Shown: one piece after another, positions 40,806 to 49,485 of the stretch
Numbering within the stretch: the first letter of the stretch is position 1
Layout of the letters: the number at the start of each line of letters is the position of its first letter
From: Pantoea piersonii
GTDB lineage: Bacteria > Pseudomonadota > Gammaproteobacteria > Enterobacterales > Enterobacteriaceae
Direction: 5' to 3'
Length of the DNA stretch: 64,000 nt
Assembly: GCF_003612015.1 (NCBI RefSeq)
Contig: NZ_RARB01000002.1
Span: forward strand, 249,590-313,589
The notes under the pieces: generated by a model
Databases searched by the model: none
What the model saw: only the letters and a program-made list of their open reading frames with translations
What the model was told of the DNA's origin: nothing
Position numbers and translations under genes: made by a program

Positions 40806-41705
40806 GTGCCACTCTCAAACGTCTGTGTTATCGGTTTAGGTTCAATGGGAATGGGCGCGGCGACTTCCTGTATTCGCGCCGGGCTGAATACCTGGGGCGT
40901 GGATCTTAATCCCGCCGCGCTGGACACGCTGCGGCAGGCTGGTGCGCGCGACGCGCAAACCTCGGCCGACGGGTTTGTCGAACAGCTGGACGCGGTGCTG
41001 CTGCTGGTGGTCAATGCCGCACAGGTTAACGCCATTCTGTTCGGCGAAAACGGCCTGGCGGCGAAGCTGAAGCCCGGCACCGTGGTTATGGTCTCGTCCA
41101 CTATCTCCGCCCAGGATGCGCAGCAGATCGAGCAGCAGCTGGCGCAGCACCAGCTGCTGATGCTGGACGCGCCGGTCTCCGGCGGCGCGGCGAAAGCGGC
41201 CACGGGCGAAATGACGGTTATGGCGTCCGGCAGCGACGCGGCGTTTGAGCGCCTGCAGCCGGTGCTGGATGCGGTAGCGGCGAAAGTCTACCGCATCGGC
41301 AGCGAAATCGGCCTCGGTTCGACCGTTAAAATTATTCATCAGCTGCTGGCGGGGGTGCATATCGCCGTTGGCGCCGAAGCGATGGCGCTGGCGGCGCGCG
41401 CCGGCATCCCGCTGGAGACTATGTATGACGTGGTGACCAACGCGGCGGGTAACTCCTGGATGTTTGAGAACCGCATGCGACACGTGGTGGACGGCGACTA
41501 CAGCCCGAAATCCGCCGTCGATATTTTCGTCAAAGATCTTAGCCTGGTGGCGGATACTGCCAAATCGCTGCACTTCCCGCTGCCGCTCGCCTCCACGGCG
41601 CTCAATATGTTTACGGAAGCCAGCAACGCTGGTTACGGCCGTGAAGATGACAGCGCCGTGATTAAAATTTTCAGCGGCATTCAGCTGGCGCAGGCGAAGG
41701 AGTGA
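40806..41705 (+). CDS. ltnD: L-threonate dehydrogenase-like NAD-dependent oxidoreductase
   Basis: A 299-residue beta-hydroxyacid dehydrogenase (3-HIBADH family). NAD motif: VCVIGLGSMGMGAATSCIRAG; substrate motif DAPVSGGAAKAATGEMTVMASG; catalytic Lys in GLGSTVKIIHQLLAGVHIA. It resembles E. coli YgbJ (LtnD), which oxidises L-threonate to 2-oxo-tetronate. It starts with GTG at 40806 behind GGAGGA. It is the first gene of an operon with kinase, isomerase, aldolase and permease genes, which supports a four-carbon acid sugar as substrate. Exact stereochemistry is inferred. Confidence 0.88.
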   Translation: MPLSNVCVIGLGSMGMGAATSCIRAGLNTWGVDLNPAALDTLRQAGARDAQTSADGFVEQLDAVLLLVVNAAQVNAILFGENGLAAKLKPGTVVMVSSTISAQDAQQIEQQLAQHQLLMLDAPVSGGAAKAATGEMTVMASGSDAAFERLQPVLDAVAAKVYRIGSEIGLGSTVKIIHQLLAGVHIAVGAEAMALAARAGIPLETMYDVVTNAAGNSWMFENRMRHVVDGDYSPKSAVDIFVKDLSLVADTAKSLHFPLPLASTALNMFTEASNAGYGREDDSAVIKIFSGIQLAQAKE

Positions 41706-41707
41706 GC

Positions 41708-42976
41708 ATGACGCGTTTAGGCATCATCGCCGACGATTTTACCGGCGCTACCGACATCGCCAGTTTTCTGGTGCAGAACGGGCTGCCCACCATCCAGTTT
41801 AACGGCGTGCCGCAGCAGCATGACGCGCTGACCGCGCAGGCGATCGTCATCAGCCTGAAGTCACGTTCCTGCCCGGCGGAGCAGGCGATCGCCCAGTCGC
41901 TGGCCGCGCTGCGCTGGCTACAGGAGCAGGGCTGCGATCGCTTTTACTTCAAGTACTGCTCGACCTTCGACAGCACCGAGCAGGGCAATATCGGTCCGGT
42001 AACCGACGCGCTGCTGGCAGCATTGGGCGAAACTCAGACGGCGATCTCTCCGGCGCTGCCGGTCAATGGCCGTACCGTCTATCTCGGTCATCTGTTCGTC
42101 GGTGAGCAGTTGCTGAGCGACTCAGGTATGCGCCACCATCCGGTGACGCCGATGCGCGACAGCAATCTGCTGCGTCTGATGGAACGTCAGGCGGCTGGCA
42201 AAGCGGGCCTTATCGCCGCGCCGCTGCTCGACCAGGGCGCGCAGGCGGTGCGCGACGGGCTGAGCGAGCTGAAAGCGCAAGGCGTTAACTATGTGGTGCT
42301 GGATGCGCTCCATGAGCAGCATTTGCTGACGCAGGGCGAAGCCCTGCGCGACATGCGTCTGGTTACCGGCGGCTCGGGACTGGCTATCGGTCTGGCGCGC
42401 CAGTGGGCGACGGCCGACAGCGACCGCGCCGACGCGGAAAACGCAGGGCGTCCGCAGGGCGAACGCGCCGTGGTGATCTCCGGCTCCTGTTCGCAGATGA
42501 CCAATCTCCAGGTCAGCGCCTACCGTCAGCAGGCGCCGGCGCGCGAGGTTGAAGTCGCGCGCTGTCTGGATAACGTCGAGGCCTACGCACAAACGCTGTG
42601 CGACTGGGTGGTCACCCACAGCGACCAGCCGCTGGCACCGCTGCTCTACGCCACCGCCGACGCGCAGCAGCTGCAGGCGATTCAGCACGAGTATGGCGCG
42701 CAGCGCAGCAGCGAGGCGGTGGAACAGCTCTTTGCCGCCGTAACGCGCGAACTCAAGGCGCGCGGCTGGCAGCGCTTTATCGTGGCGGGCGGCGAAACCT
42801 CCGGCGTAGTGGCACAGAGCCTCGGCGTCACGGCGTTTCATATCGGGCCGACGATTTCACCCGGCGTACCCTGGGTCCGCGATATCCATCAGCCGTTGTC
42901 GCTGGCGCTGAAGTCCGGCAATTTCGGCGACGAACACTTTTTCCGCCGCGCACAAACGGAGTTTGCATATGACTGA
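41708..42976 (+). CDS. otnK: 3-oxo-tetronate kinase (four-carbon acid sugar kinase family)
   Basis: A 422-residue kinase of the former DUF1537 family. The N-terminal sugar-binding domain (about 1-240) starts RLGIIADDFTGATDIASFLVQNGL, and FYFKYCSTFDSTEQGNIGPV is typical. The C-terminal nucleotide-binding domain has VISGSCSQMTNLQ and VAGGETSGVVAQSLGV. It should phosphorylate 3-oxo-tetronate to the 4-phosphate before cleavage by OtnC. The ATG at 41708 follows AAGGAG; the GTG at 41702 is not favoured. Length is that of OtnK (about 420). Confidence 0.9.
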   Translation: MTRLGIIADDFTGATDIASFLVQNGLPTIQFNGVPQQHDALTAQAIVISLKSRSCPAEQAIAQSLAALRWLQEQGCDRFYFKYCSTFDSTEQGNIGPVTDALLAALGETQTAISPALPVNGRTVYLGHLFVGEQLLSDSGMRHHPVTPMRDSNLLRLMERQAAGKAGLIAAPLLDQGAQAVRDGLSELKAQGVNYVVLDALHEQHLLTQGEALRDMRLVTGGSGLAIGLARQWATADSDRADAENAGRPQGERAVVISGSCSQMTNLQVSAYRQQAPAREVEVARCLDNVEAYAQTLCDWVVTHSDQPLAPLLYATADAQQLQAIQHEYGAQRSSEAVEQLFAAVTRELKARGWQRFIVAGGETSGVVAQSLGVTAFHIGPTISPGVPWVRDIHQPLSLALKSGNFGDEHFFRRAQTEFAYD

Positions 42977-43595
42977 ACAACAGGCCCGCGAAGAGATGGT
43001 GAAGCTGGGCGCCTCCTTTTTCGCCCGCGGCTACGCCACCGGCTCTGCGGGCAATCTTTCTCTGCTGCTGGATGATGGCAACCTGCTGGCGACGCCGACC
43101 GGCTCCTGCCTCGGCGAGCTGGAGGCCGATCGCCTGTCGAAAGTGACGCTGGCAGGGGAGTGGCTCTCCGGTGATAAGCCCTCCAAAGAGATCGCCTTTC
43201 ACCGCGCGCTCTACGCCAGGGATCCCGAATGCAAAGCGGTGGTACATCTGCACAGCCACTACCTGACCGCGCTCTCCTGTCTTGAGGGGCTGGATACGCA
43301 AAACTGTATCCGTCCGTTCACGCCCTACGTGGTAATGCGCGTTGGCGACGTGCCGGTAGTGCCTTACTACAAACCCGGCGATCAACGACTGGCGGACGAT
43401 CTGTCGCGGCTGGCGGGCCAGTATCGCGCCTTTCTGCTGGCGAACCATGGGCCGGTTGTGGTGGGTAAATCGCTGCGCGAAGCCGCAGACAATACTGAAG
43501 AGCTGGAAGAGACCGCCCGACTGATGTTTACCCTGGGCGACCGCGCCATTCGCTACCTTAGCGCGAGCGAAGTGGCGGAATTAAGGAGTCGATAA
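42969..43595 (+). CDS. otnC: 3-oxo-tetronate 4-phosphate decarboxylase (class II aldolase fold)
   Basis: A 208-residue class II aldolase/adducin-fold protein. [47 protein letters not shown], the zinc ligands in [12 protein letters not shown] and a third His in [11 protein letters not shown] are all visible. In the characterised pathway OtnC decarboxylates 3-oxo-tetronate 4-phosphate to dihydroxyacetone phosphate. The ATG at 42969 has GGAG at the right distance and overlaps otnK by 8 bp; otnI follows with TAATG. Confidence 0.9.
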   Translation: MTEQQAREEMVKLGASFFARGYATGSAGNLSLLLDDGNLLATPTGSCLGELEADRLSKVTLAGEWLSGDKPSKEIAFHRALYARDPECKAVVHLHSHYLTALSCLEGLDTQNCIRPFTPYVVMRVGDVPVVPYYKPGDQRLADDLSRLAGQYRAFLLANHGPVVVGKSLREAADNTEELEETARLMFTLGDRAIRYLSASEVAELRSR

Positions 43596-44380
43596 TGCCG
43601 AAGTTTGCCGCAAACTTATCCACCCAGTTCAATGAAGTTCCTTTTACCGAGCGCTTCGCCGCCGCGGCGCAGGCCGGTTTCGACGCGGTGGAGTTTCTCT
43701 TTCCCTACGACTATCCGGCGGCGCAGCTGAAGCAGCTGCTGGATGAAAACCATCTGAAGCTGGTGCTGTTCAACACCGCGCCGGGCAACGTGGCGGCGGG
43801 CGAGTGGGGCGTATCGGCGATTCCCGGCCGCGAAGCGGAAGCGCGCGCTGATATCGACCGCGCGCTGGAGTATGCGCTGGCGCTTGAGGTGCCGCAGGTG
43901 CATATCATGGCGGCGACGGTACCGCCGGGCGCGGATCGCGCGGCATACGCCGACACCTTTGTGCGCAATATGCACTATGCGGCGGAGCGCTTCGCGCCCC
44001 ACGGCATTAACCTGCTGCTGGAAGCGCTCAATCCGGTCACTAAACCGAACTATCTCTATGCCAGTCAGTACCAGACGCTGGAGATGGCGGCGCGCATCGA
44101 TCGCCCCAACGTCTTTACCCAGCTCGATCTGTTCCACGCGCAGCTTGTGGACGGCAATCTCAGCCGTCTGATCCGTGAGAACCTCGGTCGCTACCGCCAT
44201 ATCCAGATCGCGTCCGCGCCGGACCGCCATGAGCCGGATGAAGGGGAGATCAACTATCCCTGGCTGTTTACGCTGCTGGATGAGGTGGGCTACGACGGCT
44301 GGATCGGCTGCGAATATATCCCGCGCGGCAACACGCTGGACGGCCTCGGCTGGTTTGCGCCCTGGGCGAAAAAACGCTGA
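43595..44380 (+). CDS. otnI: 2-oxo-tetronate isomerase (hydroxypyruvate isomerase family)
   Basis: A 261-residue xylose-isomerase-like TIM barrel of the Hyi/OtnI group. It starts [64 protein letters not shown] and [10 protein letters not shown] carry the metal-binding acidic and His residues. It should convert 2-oxo-tetronate to 3-oxo-tetronate between LtnD and OtnK. The family also includes hydroxypyruvate isomerase, but the operon context favours OtnI. The ATG shares a base with the otnC stop. Confidence 0.9.
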   Translation: MPKFAANLSTQFNEVPFTERFAAAAQAGFDAVEFLFPYDYPAAQLKQLLDENHLKLVLFNTAPGNVAAGEWGVSAIPGREAEARADIDRALEYALALEVPQVHIMAATVPPGADRAAYADTFVRNMHYAAERFAPHGINLLLEALNPVTKPNYLYASQYQTLEMAARIDRPNVFTQLDLFHAQLVDGNLSRLIRENLGRYRHIQIASAPDRHEPDEGEINYPWLFTLLDEVGYDGWIGCEYIPRGNTLDGLGWFAPWAKKR

Positions 44381-44393
44381 GTGTTCTGATAAG

Positions 44394-44413
44394 CCCGGCG
44401 CTGCGGCGCCGGG
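44394..44413 (+). repeat. Hairpin between otnI and the permease gene
   Basis: CCCGGCGC at 44394-44401 and GCGCCGGG at 44406-44413 form a perfect 8-bp stem with a TGCG loop. No T-run follows. It may stabilise the upstream mRNA or reduce permease expression. Confidence 0.55.
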
Positions 44414-44501
44414 ATGCTTTCATCCGTTTGTCATCCTGCGCCTGTTCCAGGCAGCACTGTACGCCTTATTCATAAAAAAATAACGATATCTGAGGATTAC
44501 C

Positions 44502-45857
44502 ATGTCCACCGCACTGCTGTTAGCCATTGCGACCGCCAGCATCGTCATACTGCTGCTGCTGGTCATTAAAGCCAGAGTCCATCCTTTTGTTGCGTTGCTG
44601 ATCGTCAGCCTGCTGGTTGCCGTCGCGACAGGCATCCCCGCCGAGAAGATCATGGATACCATTATGAGCGGCATGGGCGGCCTGCTCGGCCATATCGCCA
44701 TTATTATCGTGCTGGGGGCGATGCTCGGCGCGGTGATCGAAGCCTCTGGCGGCGCAGAGTCGCTGGCGCAACGCTTCAGTAAAAGCCTCGGCATTAAGCG
44801 CACCGTCGCCGCGCTGACCATGGCGGCATTTATCCTCGGCATTCCGGTCTTTTTTGAGGTCGGCTTTATTATCGTTATCCCGTTGATCTACGGCTTTACC
44901 AAGGTAGCGCGCGTCTCACCGCTGAAGTTTGGTCTGCCGATGGCGGGGGTGATGCTGACCGTACATGTGGCCCTGCCGACGCATCCGGGGCCAGCGGCCG
45001 CCGCGGGCATTTTACACAGCGATATGGGCTGGCTGATGATGATCGGCTTGGCGATTTCAGTGCCGGTCGGCATCGTCGGTTACTATGTGGCGAAGCTGAT
45101 GAATCGCCGCCACTACCATCTGTCGGTTGAAGTATTGGAGCAGCTGCAAATGGCGAAGCCGGAAGGCGCGGAGAAAAAGAATGAGCCCGCGCCGCCGGGC
45201 GCGCTCACTATCGCGGGTTTGATTGTGGTGCCGATCCTGCTGATCGTCGTGGGCACGCTCTCCCACTCGCTGCTGGCGGCCGACAGCCTGCCGGGCAAAG
45301 TGATGACGGTTATCGGCACGCCGCCAATCGCGCTGCTGATCGCCCTCGCGCTGGCAGCCTGGCTGCTGGGCGTACGCCGCGGCTGGAGCAGAGAGAAGCT
45401 GGAAGATTTGACCGGCCGCGCTATTCCGGGATCGGCGAGCGTGATCCTGGTGGCGGGTGCGGGCGGCGCCTTCGGTAAAGTGCTGGTGGAGTCGGGCGTC
45501 GGCAAGGCGCTGGCGACGACGCTGGAGACGCTGCATCTGCCGCTGGTGCCCGCCGCGTTTATTCTGTCGCTGGCGCTGCGCGCCTCGCAGGGATCGGCCA
45601 CGGTGGCGATCTTGACCACCAGCGGCCTGCTTACCTCCGCGGTCAGCGGGGCCAGCGATATGGCGCGCGTGCTGGTGACGCTGGCGGCCTGTTTCGGCGG
45701 TCTGGGGTTGTCGCACGTTAACGACGCGGGCTTCTGGGTCGTGACGCGCTATCTGGGACTGTCCGTGGGCGACGGCCTGAAAACATGGACGGTGCTGACG
45801 ACGCTGATGGGTCTGACCGGCTTTGCGCTGACCTGGCTGGTCTGGGCGCTGGTGTAG
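44502..45857 (+). CDS. ygbN: GntP-family permease for the sugar acid (YgbN-like)
   Basis: A 451-residue transporter with about 12-14 membrane segments of the gluconate permease family (PF02447). Typical stretches are FILGIPVFFEVGFIIVIPLIYG, HVALPTHPGPAAAAGIL and the C-terminal CFGGLGLSHVNDAGFWVV. It should import the four-carbon sugar acid by proton symport. It follows otnI by 121 bp with a hairpin between them. Position matches ygbN at the end of the E. coli ygbJKLMN cluster. Confidence 0.88.
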   Translation: MSTALLLAIATASIVILLLLVIKARVHPFVALLIVSLLVAVATGIPAEKIMDTIMSGMGGLLGHIAIIIVLGAMLGAVIEASGGAESLAQRFSKSLGIKRTVAALTMAAFILGIPVFFEVGFIIVIPLIYGFTKVARVSPLKFGLPMAGVMLTVHVALPTHPGPAAAAGILHSDMGWLMMIGLAISVPVGIVGYYVAKLMNRRHYHLSVEVLEQLQMAKPEGAEKKNEPAPPGALTIAGLIVVPILLIVVGTLSHSLLAADSLPGKVMTVIGTPPIALLIALALAAWLLGVRRGWSREKLEDLTGRAIPGSASVILVAGAGGAFGKVLVESGVGKALATTLETLHLPLVPAAFILSLALRASQGSATVAILTTSGLLTSAVSGASDMARVLVTLAACFGGLGLSHVNDAGFWVVTRYLGLSVGDGLKTWTVLTTLMGLTGFALTWLVWALV

Positions 45858-45956
45858 CGCTAAGCGCCCCGTGCGGGCCTGACAGACGCCGCGCGCTGGC
45901 GAACCGGCCACGCGTTGCTTACTCTTAATCCTTTAACAAAAGGGAGGAGTGACCTG

Positions 45957-46982
45957 ATGAAAATTGGACTGGTAGGTTATGGCACCGGCGGGCAGCATTT
46001 TCACGCGCCCTTTATCTGCGCCGCGCGCGGCGTTGAACTGGCGGGGATCGTCGCCCGCGCGCCGGCGACCGTCGCTAAAGTAAAGCGCGATTTCCCCGAT
46101 ATCCCCGTTTATGACGATCTCAAATCGCTGCTTGAGGCGGGGGTCGATGCCGTCACCATTACGACGCCGCCCCATACCCGACGGGAACTGGTGCTGGAGG
46201 CGATCGCCGCAGGCGTTGCGGTTATTGCCGACAAGCCCTTTGCGCCGGATGCCGAAACCGGGCGTGAGCTGGCCGCCGCGGCGGAGAAAAAAGGGGTGCT
46301 GCTGTCGGTCTATCATAATCGCCGTTTTGACGCCGATATTCTGACGGTGAAAAAGCTGCTGGAGCAGCAGCGTCTGGGGCGGCTCTGGCGCGTCCACAGC
46401 CGCATGGATTATAACGATCCGGACACGCTGGAAGCGGGCGAGCAGGGCGGCCTGCTGCGTGATATCGGCAGCCATCTGGTTGATCAGGCGGTGTGGCTGC
46501 TCGGGCCAGTAAAAGCGGTATTCGCCCAGACGGACAAGATCGCGCGCCCGGAAGGGCCAACGGTCGCCAGCTTCGTTATCACTCTGATCCATGAGAGCGG
46601 CGTTCACTCCCATCTCTCCTCAACCAAAACCTGCTACCTCAACGCGCGTGAGTGGCGTCTTTATGGCGAGGAAGGAAGTTTTTTTTCGCTCGGCACCGAC
46701 GTGCAGGCGCAGGCTATTTTCGCGGGTAAGCGTCCGGCGGACAATCTCAGCGAGTGGGGCTACGAGCAGCCGGATCGCTGGGGCGTGCTGCGAACGGCCG
46801 AGGGCGAAACGCGTGTGGAGTCAGAGCAGGGACGGTATCACGCCTACTACGAGGCGTTCGCCGAGGCCTTCCGAACCGGCTCGCCGCCGCCGGTCACGAC
46901 TGAACAGGCGATACGCACACTGGAAGTGCTTGACGCTGCGATGCTCAGCGCCGAGCGCGGCGAGCTGGTCACGCTGAGCTAA
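45957..46982 (+). CDS. Gfo/Idh/MocA family oxidoreductase
   Basis: A 341-residue NAD(P)-dependent oxidoreductase. The N-terminal Rossmann domain has KIGLVGYGTGGQHFHAPFI and the EKP-like motif appears as VIADKPFAPDAE (Lys-Pro kept, Asp for Glu). The C-terminal domain contains GGLLRDIGSHLVDQAVWLLG with the catalytic His. It resembles E. coli YdgJ-type proteins. GGGAGGAG precedes the ATG at 45957; the frame upstream from 45915 is not needed. It lies 99 bp after the permease and may be co-transcribed, perhaps acting on a related sugar or sugar acid. Substrate unknown. Confidence 0.83.
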   Translation: MKIGLVGYGTGGQHFHAPFICAARGVELAGIVARAPATVAKVKRDFPDIPVYDDLKSLLEAGVDAVTITTPPHTRRELVLEAIAAGVAVIADKPFAPDAETGRELAAAAEKKGVLLSVYHNRRFDADILTVKKLLEQQRLGRLWRVHSRMDYNDPDTLEAGEQGGLLRDIGSHLVDQAVWLLGPVKAVFAQTDKIARPEGPTVASFVITLIHESGVHSHLSSTKTCYLNAREWRLYGEEGSFFSLGTDVQAQAIFAGKRPADNLSEWGYEQPDRWGVLRTAEGETRVESEQGRYHAYYEAFAEAFRTGSPPPVTTEQAIRTLEVLDAAMLSAERGELVTLS

Positions 46983-47002
46983 GGGCAGGGCGCGCCTGCC
47001 CT
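46982..47002. terminator. Hairpin between convergent oxidoreductase and sbcB
   Basis: AGGGCAGG at 46982-46989 and CCTGCCCT at 46995-47002 form a perfect stem with a 5-base loop. There is no T-run, so termination strength is uncertain. Confidence 0.45.
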
Positions 47003-47009
47003 GAAGGCG

Positions 47010-48440
47010 TCAGGAAACCAGCTCCTGCGCATAGTGGTAAAGCGCCTTAAGCTGCGCCATTTTTTCTGCGTCCTCTTCGTGCAGGCTCGCCAGCGACTCC
47101 AGCTCCAGCAGGAACGCCTGCACCCGATCGGCGTTCAGCGCCTCGCGACGGTGCTGCAGCCAGCGCTGCTGCTCGGCGTCGTCCAGCGTGCCGGGGAAGT
47201 TGCGGGCGCGATAGCGGAACAGCAGCTTCGCCACGCGCGCATCCTGGAAGCTAAGGTCCATTGCCGGCAGGTTAGCGGGCGCAGTCTGGCGCAGGATAGT
47301 CATGCCCGCGCGGTCAGCGTCGCTGAAGAAGCCGTCGTATAGCTGAGCGTCCACGTCGTCTGACGGGGTAAACGGCTCTGCTTCAGCGAACAGCGCGACG
47401 ACCTTTTCCCGCACCTCTGCATGCTGGCGCAGCAGCGCCAGATTAGCGAGGCACGCGTCGCGGTCGATGCCGAGCCGCGCCGCATCTTCCGGGCGCAGCG
47501 TATTGGCCGGGGCCAGCACCGGGCATTTATTGATATGCACCAGCTTGATCGGCACCGGAGACTCGCTGTCGTCCAGCTCGCTTTTGCGGGTATAGAGCCG
47601 CTCGCGCAGCGCATCCGCATCCATCTCCAGCAGCGGCGACATATCGCCCGCCAGATCGGCGACAATCAGCGCATTGCGGTTGTCGGGATGCCACGCCAGC
47701 GGCACGATCCAGCTGGTGTTGCCGCGCGCCGCGCCAAACATGCCCGAAACGTGCACCAGCGGCTTCATTTGCGGGATGTCGATAAGCGTCATTAGCTTAT
47801 TTTTGTTGCGATGCGTAAACAGGAAATCGAACAGCTTAGGCTGTTTCTCCTTCACCAGCTTCGCCATCGCCAGCGTGGCATAAACATCGGACATGGCGTC
47901 GTGCGCATTCTCATGCGCCACGCCGTTGGCTTTGGTGAGGTGCTCAAGTTTAAAGCTGGGGAAGCCATCCTCGTTTTCCGGCCAGACGATACCGTCCGGA
48001 CGCAGCGCATAGCAGGCGCGCATCACGTCCAGCAGATCCCAGCGCGAGTTGCCGTTCTGCCAGCTCCAGCCGTAGGGATCGTAGAAATTGCGGTAGAAGA
48101 TATTGCGCGTCACTTCATCATCAAAGCGCACATTGTTGTAGCCCACCACGCAGGTTTGCTCTTCGGTAAAAAGGGCATAGATACGGGCGGCGAATTCCGC
48201 CTCCGATACGCCGCGCGCACGCGCTACCTGCGGCGTGATGCCGGTAATCATCACCGCTTCCGGCTGCGGCAGATAATCGTCGGCGGGACGGCAATAGAAA
48301 ATCTGCGGCTCGCCAACCGGGTTAAAGTCGCTGTCGGTGCGCAGCGCGGCGAACTGCGCCGGACGGTCCAGCGACGGGCTTTTACCGAAGGTTTCATAAT
48401 CGTGAAACAAGAAAGTGCGTTCAGAGGCGGGCACGAGCAT
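47010..48440 (-). CDS. sbcB: Exodeoxyribonuclease I
   Basis: A 476-residue processive 3'-5' single-strand DNA exonuclease used in mismatch repair and recombination. The DEDD exonuclease domain begins TFLFHDYETFGKSPSLDRPAQFA, with the acidic pair Asp-Glu, and continues VVGYNNVRFDDEVTRNIFYRNFYDPYGWSW and ANGVAHENAHDAMSDVYAT with the remaining acidic/His residues. The C-terminal part (PFTPSDDVDAQLYDGFFSDADR, FRYRARNFPGTL) matches E. coli SbcB. The start is uncertain: ATG 48440 has AGGA almost touching it, while GTG 48434 has ideal spacing. Its place before dacD is as in E. coli. Confidence 0.95.
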   Translation of the reverse strand: MLVPASERTFLFHDYETFGKSPSLDRPAQFAALRTDSDFNPVGEPQIFYCRPADDYLPQPEAVMITGITPQVARARGVSEAEFAARIYALFTEEQTCVVGYNNVRFDDEVTRNIFYRNFYDPYGWSWQNGNSRWDLLDVMRACYALRPDGIVWPENEDGFPSFKLEHLTKANGVAHENAHDAMSDVYATLAMAKLVKEKQPKLFDFLFTHRNKNKLMTLIDIPQMKPLVHVSGMFGAARGNTSWIVPLAWHPDNRNALIVADLAGDMSPLLEMDADALRERLYTRKSELDDSESPVPIKLVHINKCPVLAPANTLRPEDAARLGIDRDACLANLALLRQHAEVREKVVALFAEAEPFTPSDDVDAQLYDGFFSDADRAGMTILRQTAPANLPAMDLSFQDARVAKLLFRYRARNFPGTLDDAEQQRWLQHRREALNADRVQAFLLELESLASLHEEDAEKMAQLKALYHYAQELVS

Positions 48441-48576
48441 ATCCTGTACTGGGAAAACAACGCACAGCATAGTCGCTTGCGTCGCCAGTCACAACCACGC
48501 CAGAGCAGGTTGCGTGTAGCTGCGCGGTCTGCCGGCTCAGGGCATGATTAATGCCCGAGCATCGCGCAGCGATAAG

Positions 48577-48981
48577 TTATCTTTTTGCCAGTTCGCGACG
48601 CGCCAGTTCGGCTAAAAAACCGCTTCTGGAGCTAAATTCCTGGTGTGATTCAACGAAACGGTCGATGCGCGTCAAAAGACTTTGCGGCAGGGTAATATTC
48701 AGCTTTACCGCCTTACCCTCATACTTGCTGATATCAATATCGATAACGGCCCATATGCCGCCCTGGCACTCGTCACTCTCTAAGTAAAATGCCATGCCTT
48801 TGGTGTGAGGCACGGGCATGCCGCTCTCCGCCAGGGCTTCCAGATGAATATCTATCGCTGCGCCTGCATCAAGAATAGCGTCATCTACCGTCTCGCCCGC
48901 AAAAAAACAGCCTTCAATATCAGGTACAAAACCTGAATAGCTACCCGAGTCGGTCTGGTGCAAGTAAACCGGAAATCTCAT
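48577..48981 (-). CDS. hicB: HicB antitoxin
   Basis: A 134-residue antitoxin. The N-terminal HicB core (MRFPVYLHQTDSGSYSGFVPDIEGCFFAGETVDDAILDAGAAIDIHLEAL) is a degraded-RNase-H-like fold that caps the toxin. The C-terminal part (KLNITLPQSLLTRIDRFVESHQEFSSRSGFLAELARRE) is a ribbon-helix-helix DNA-binding domain for autoregulation. AAGGA precedes the ATG at 48981; longer in-frame starts at 48999 and 49017 lack this. It lies 63 bp downstream of hicA, the usual toxin-first order. Confidence 0.9.
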   Translation of the reverse strand: MRFPVYLHQTDSGSYSGFVPDIEGCFFAGETVDDAILDAGAAIDIHLEALAESGMPVPHTKGMAFYLESDECQGGIWAVIDIDISKYEGKAVKLNITLPQSLLTRIDRFVESHQEFSSRSGFLAELARRELAKR

Positions 48982-49044
48982 TACCGTGTCCTTCTTCATC
49001 GCTTCAACAAATCGCAAGTTGTAAAAGCCGGGAGCCTGTCCAGG

Positions 49045-49221
49045 TCAGTTAATCAGCTTCATGATTTTTCTTAACGTACCGGCAGCCAGGTCCTTTTCCG
49101 GATGAGGAAGCGTTATATGATAATTTTTACCAGGCTTAACAAATAGATGATGGCTTCCCCTGATGCGGACAAGCTCCCAGCCATGCTCCCTGAGGAGCTT
49201 CATGACCTCTTTACTGCTCAA
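49045..49221 (-). CDS. hicA: HicA mRNA interferase toxin
   Basis: A 58-residue toxin with a double-stranded-RNA-binding-like fold that cleaves mRNA. It has the HicA pattern SSKEVMKLLREHGWELVRIRGSHHLFVKPGK, with the catalytic His in GSHH, and the C-terminal HITLPHPEKDLAAGTLRKIMK. The ribosome-binding site GGAGG is directly next to a GTG at 49227 but 5 bp from a TTG at 49221. I therefore choose the TTG start, which gives the typical MSSKEV N-terminus. Weak initiation would suit a toxin. TATAAA on the minus strand at 49251-49256 may be the -10. Confidence 0.88.
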   Translation of the reverse strand: MSSKEVMKLLREHGWELVRIRGSHHLFVKPGKNYHITLPHPEKDLAAGTLRKIMKLIN

Positions 49222-49485
49222 GAGCACCTCCCTGTGCCATGTGGCTCAATTTTATACCCACTATAACCACAAAACAATCATCGCCCGTATTGGGATGAAA
49301 TCAGCGCTGAAATACAGAACAGAACGGCAGCAAGCATGGACGGCATGACCTTCTGAAGAAAGCGCAGAACGCTGCTTCTGCGGCGCAGCCCGCCGCCGAT
49401 CACACTTTTTTTCAATTTATTCAAACCTGTTTATGCCTTTTGCCGTAAAACGAGCCGCTGTTTTCCCTGTAACCTTGAGGATGAA

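Noticed and set aside
45057..45911. 284-codon minus-strand ORF opposite the permease
   Set aside because: Extremely Arg/Gln-rich, as expected for the complement of a membrane-protein gene; no start context.
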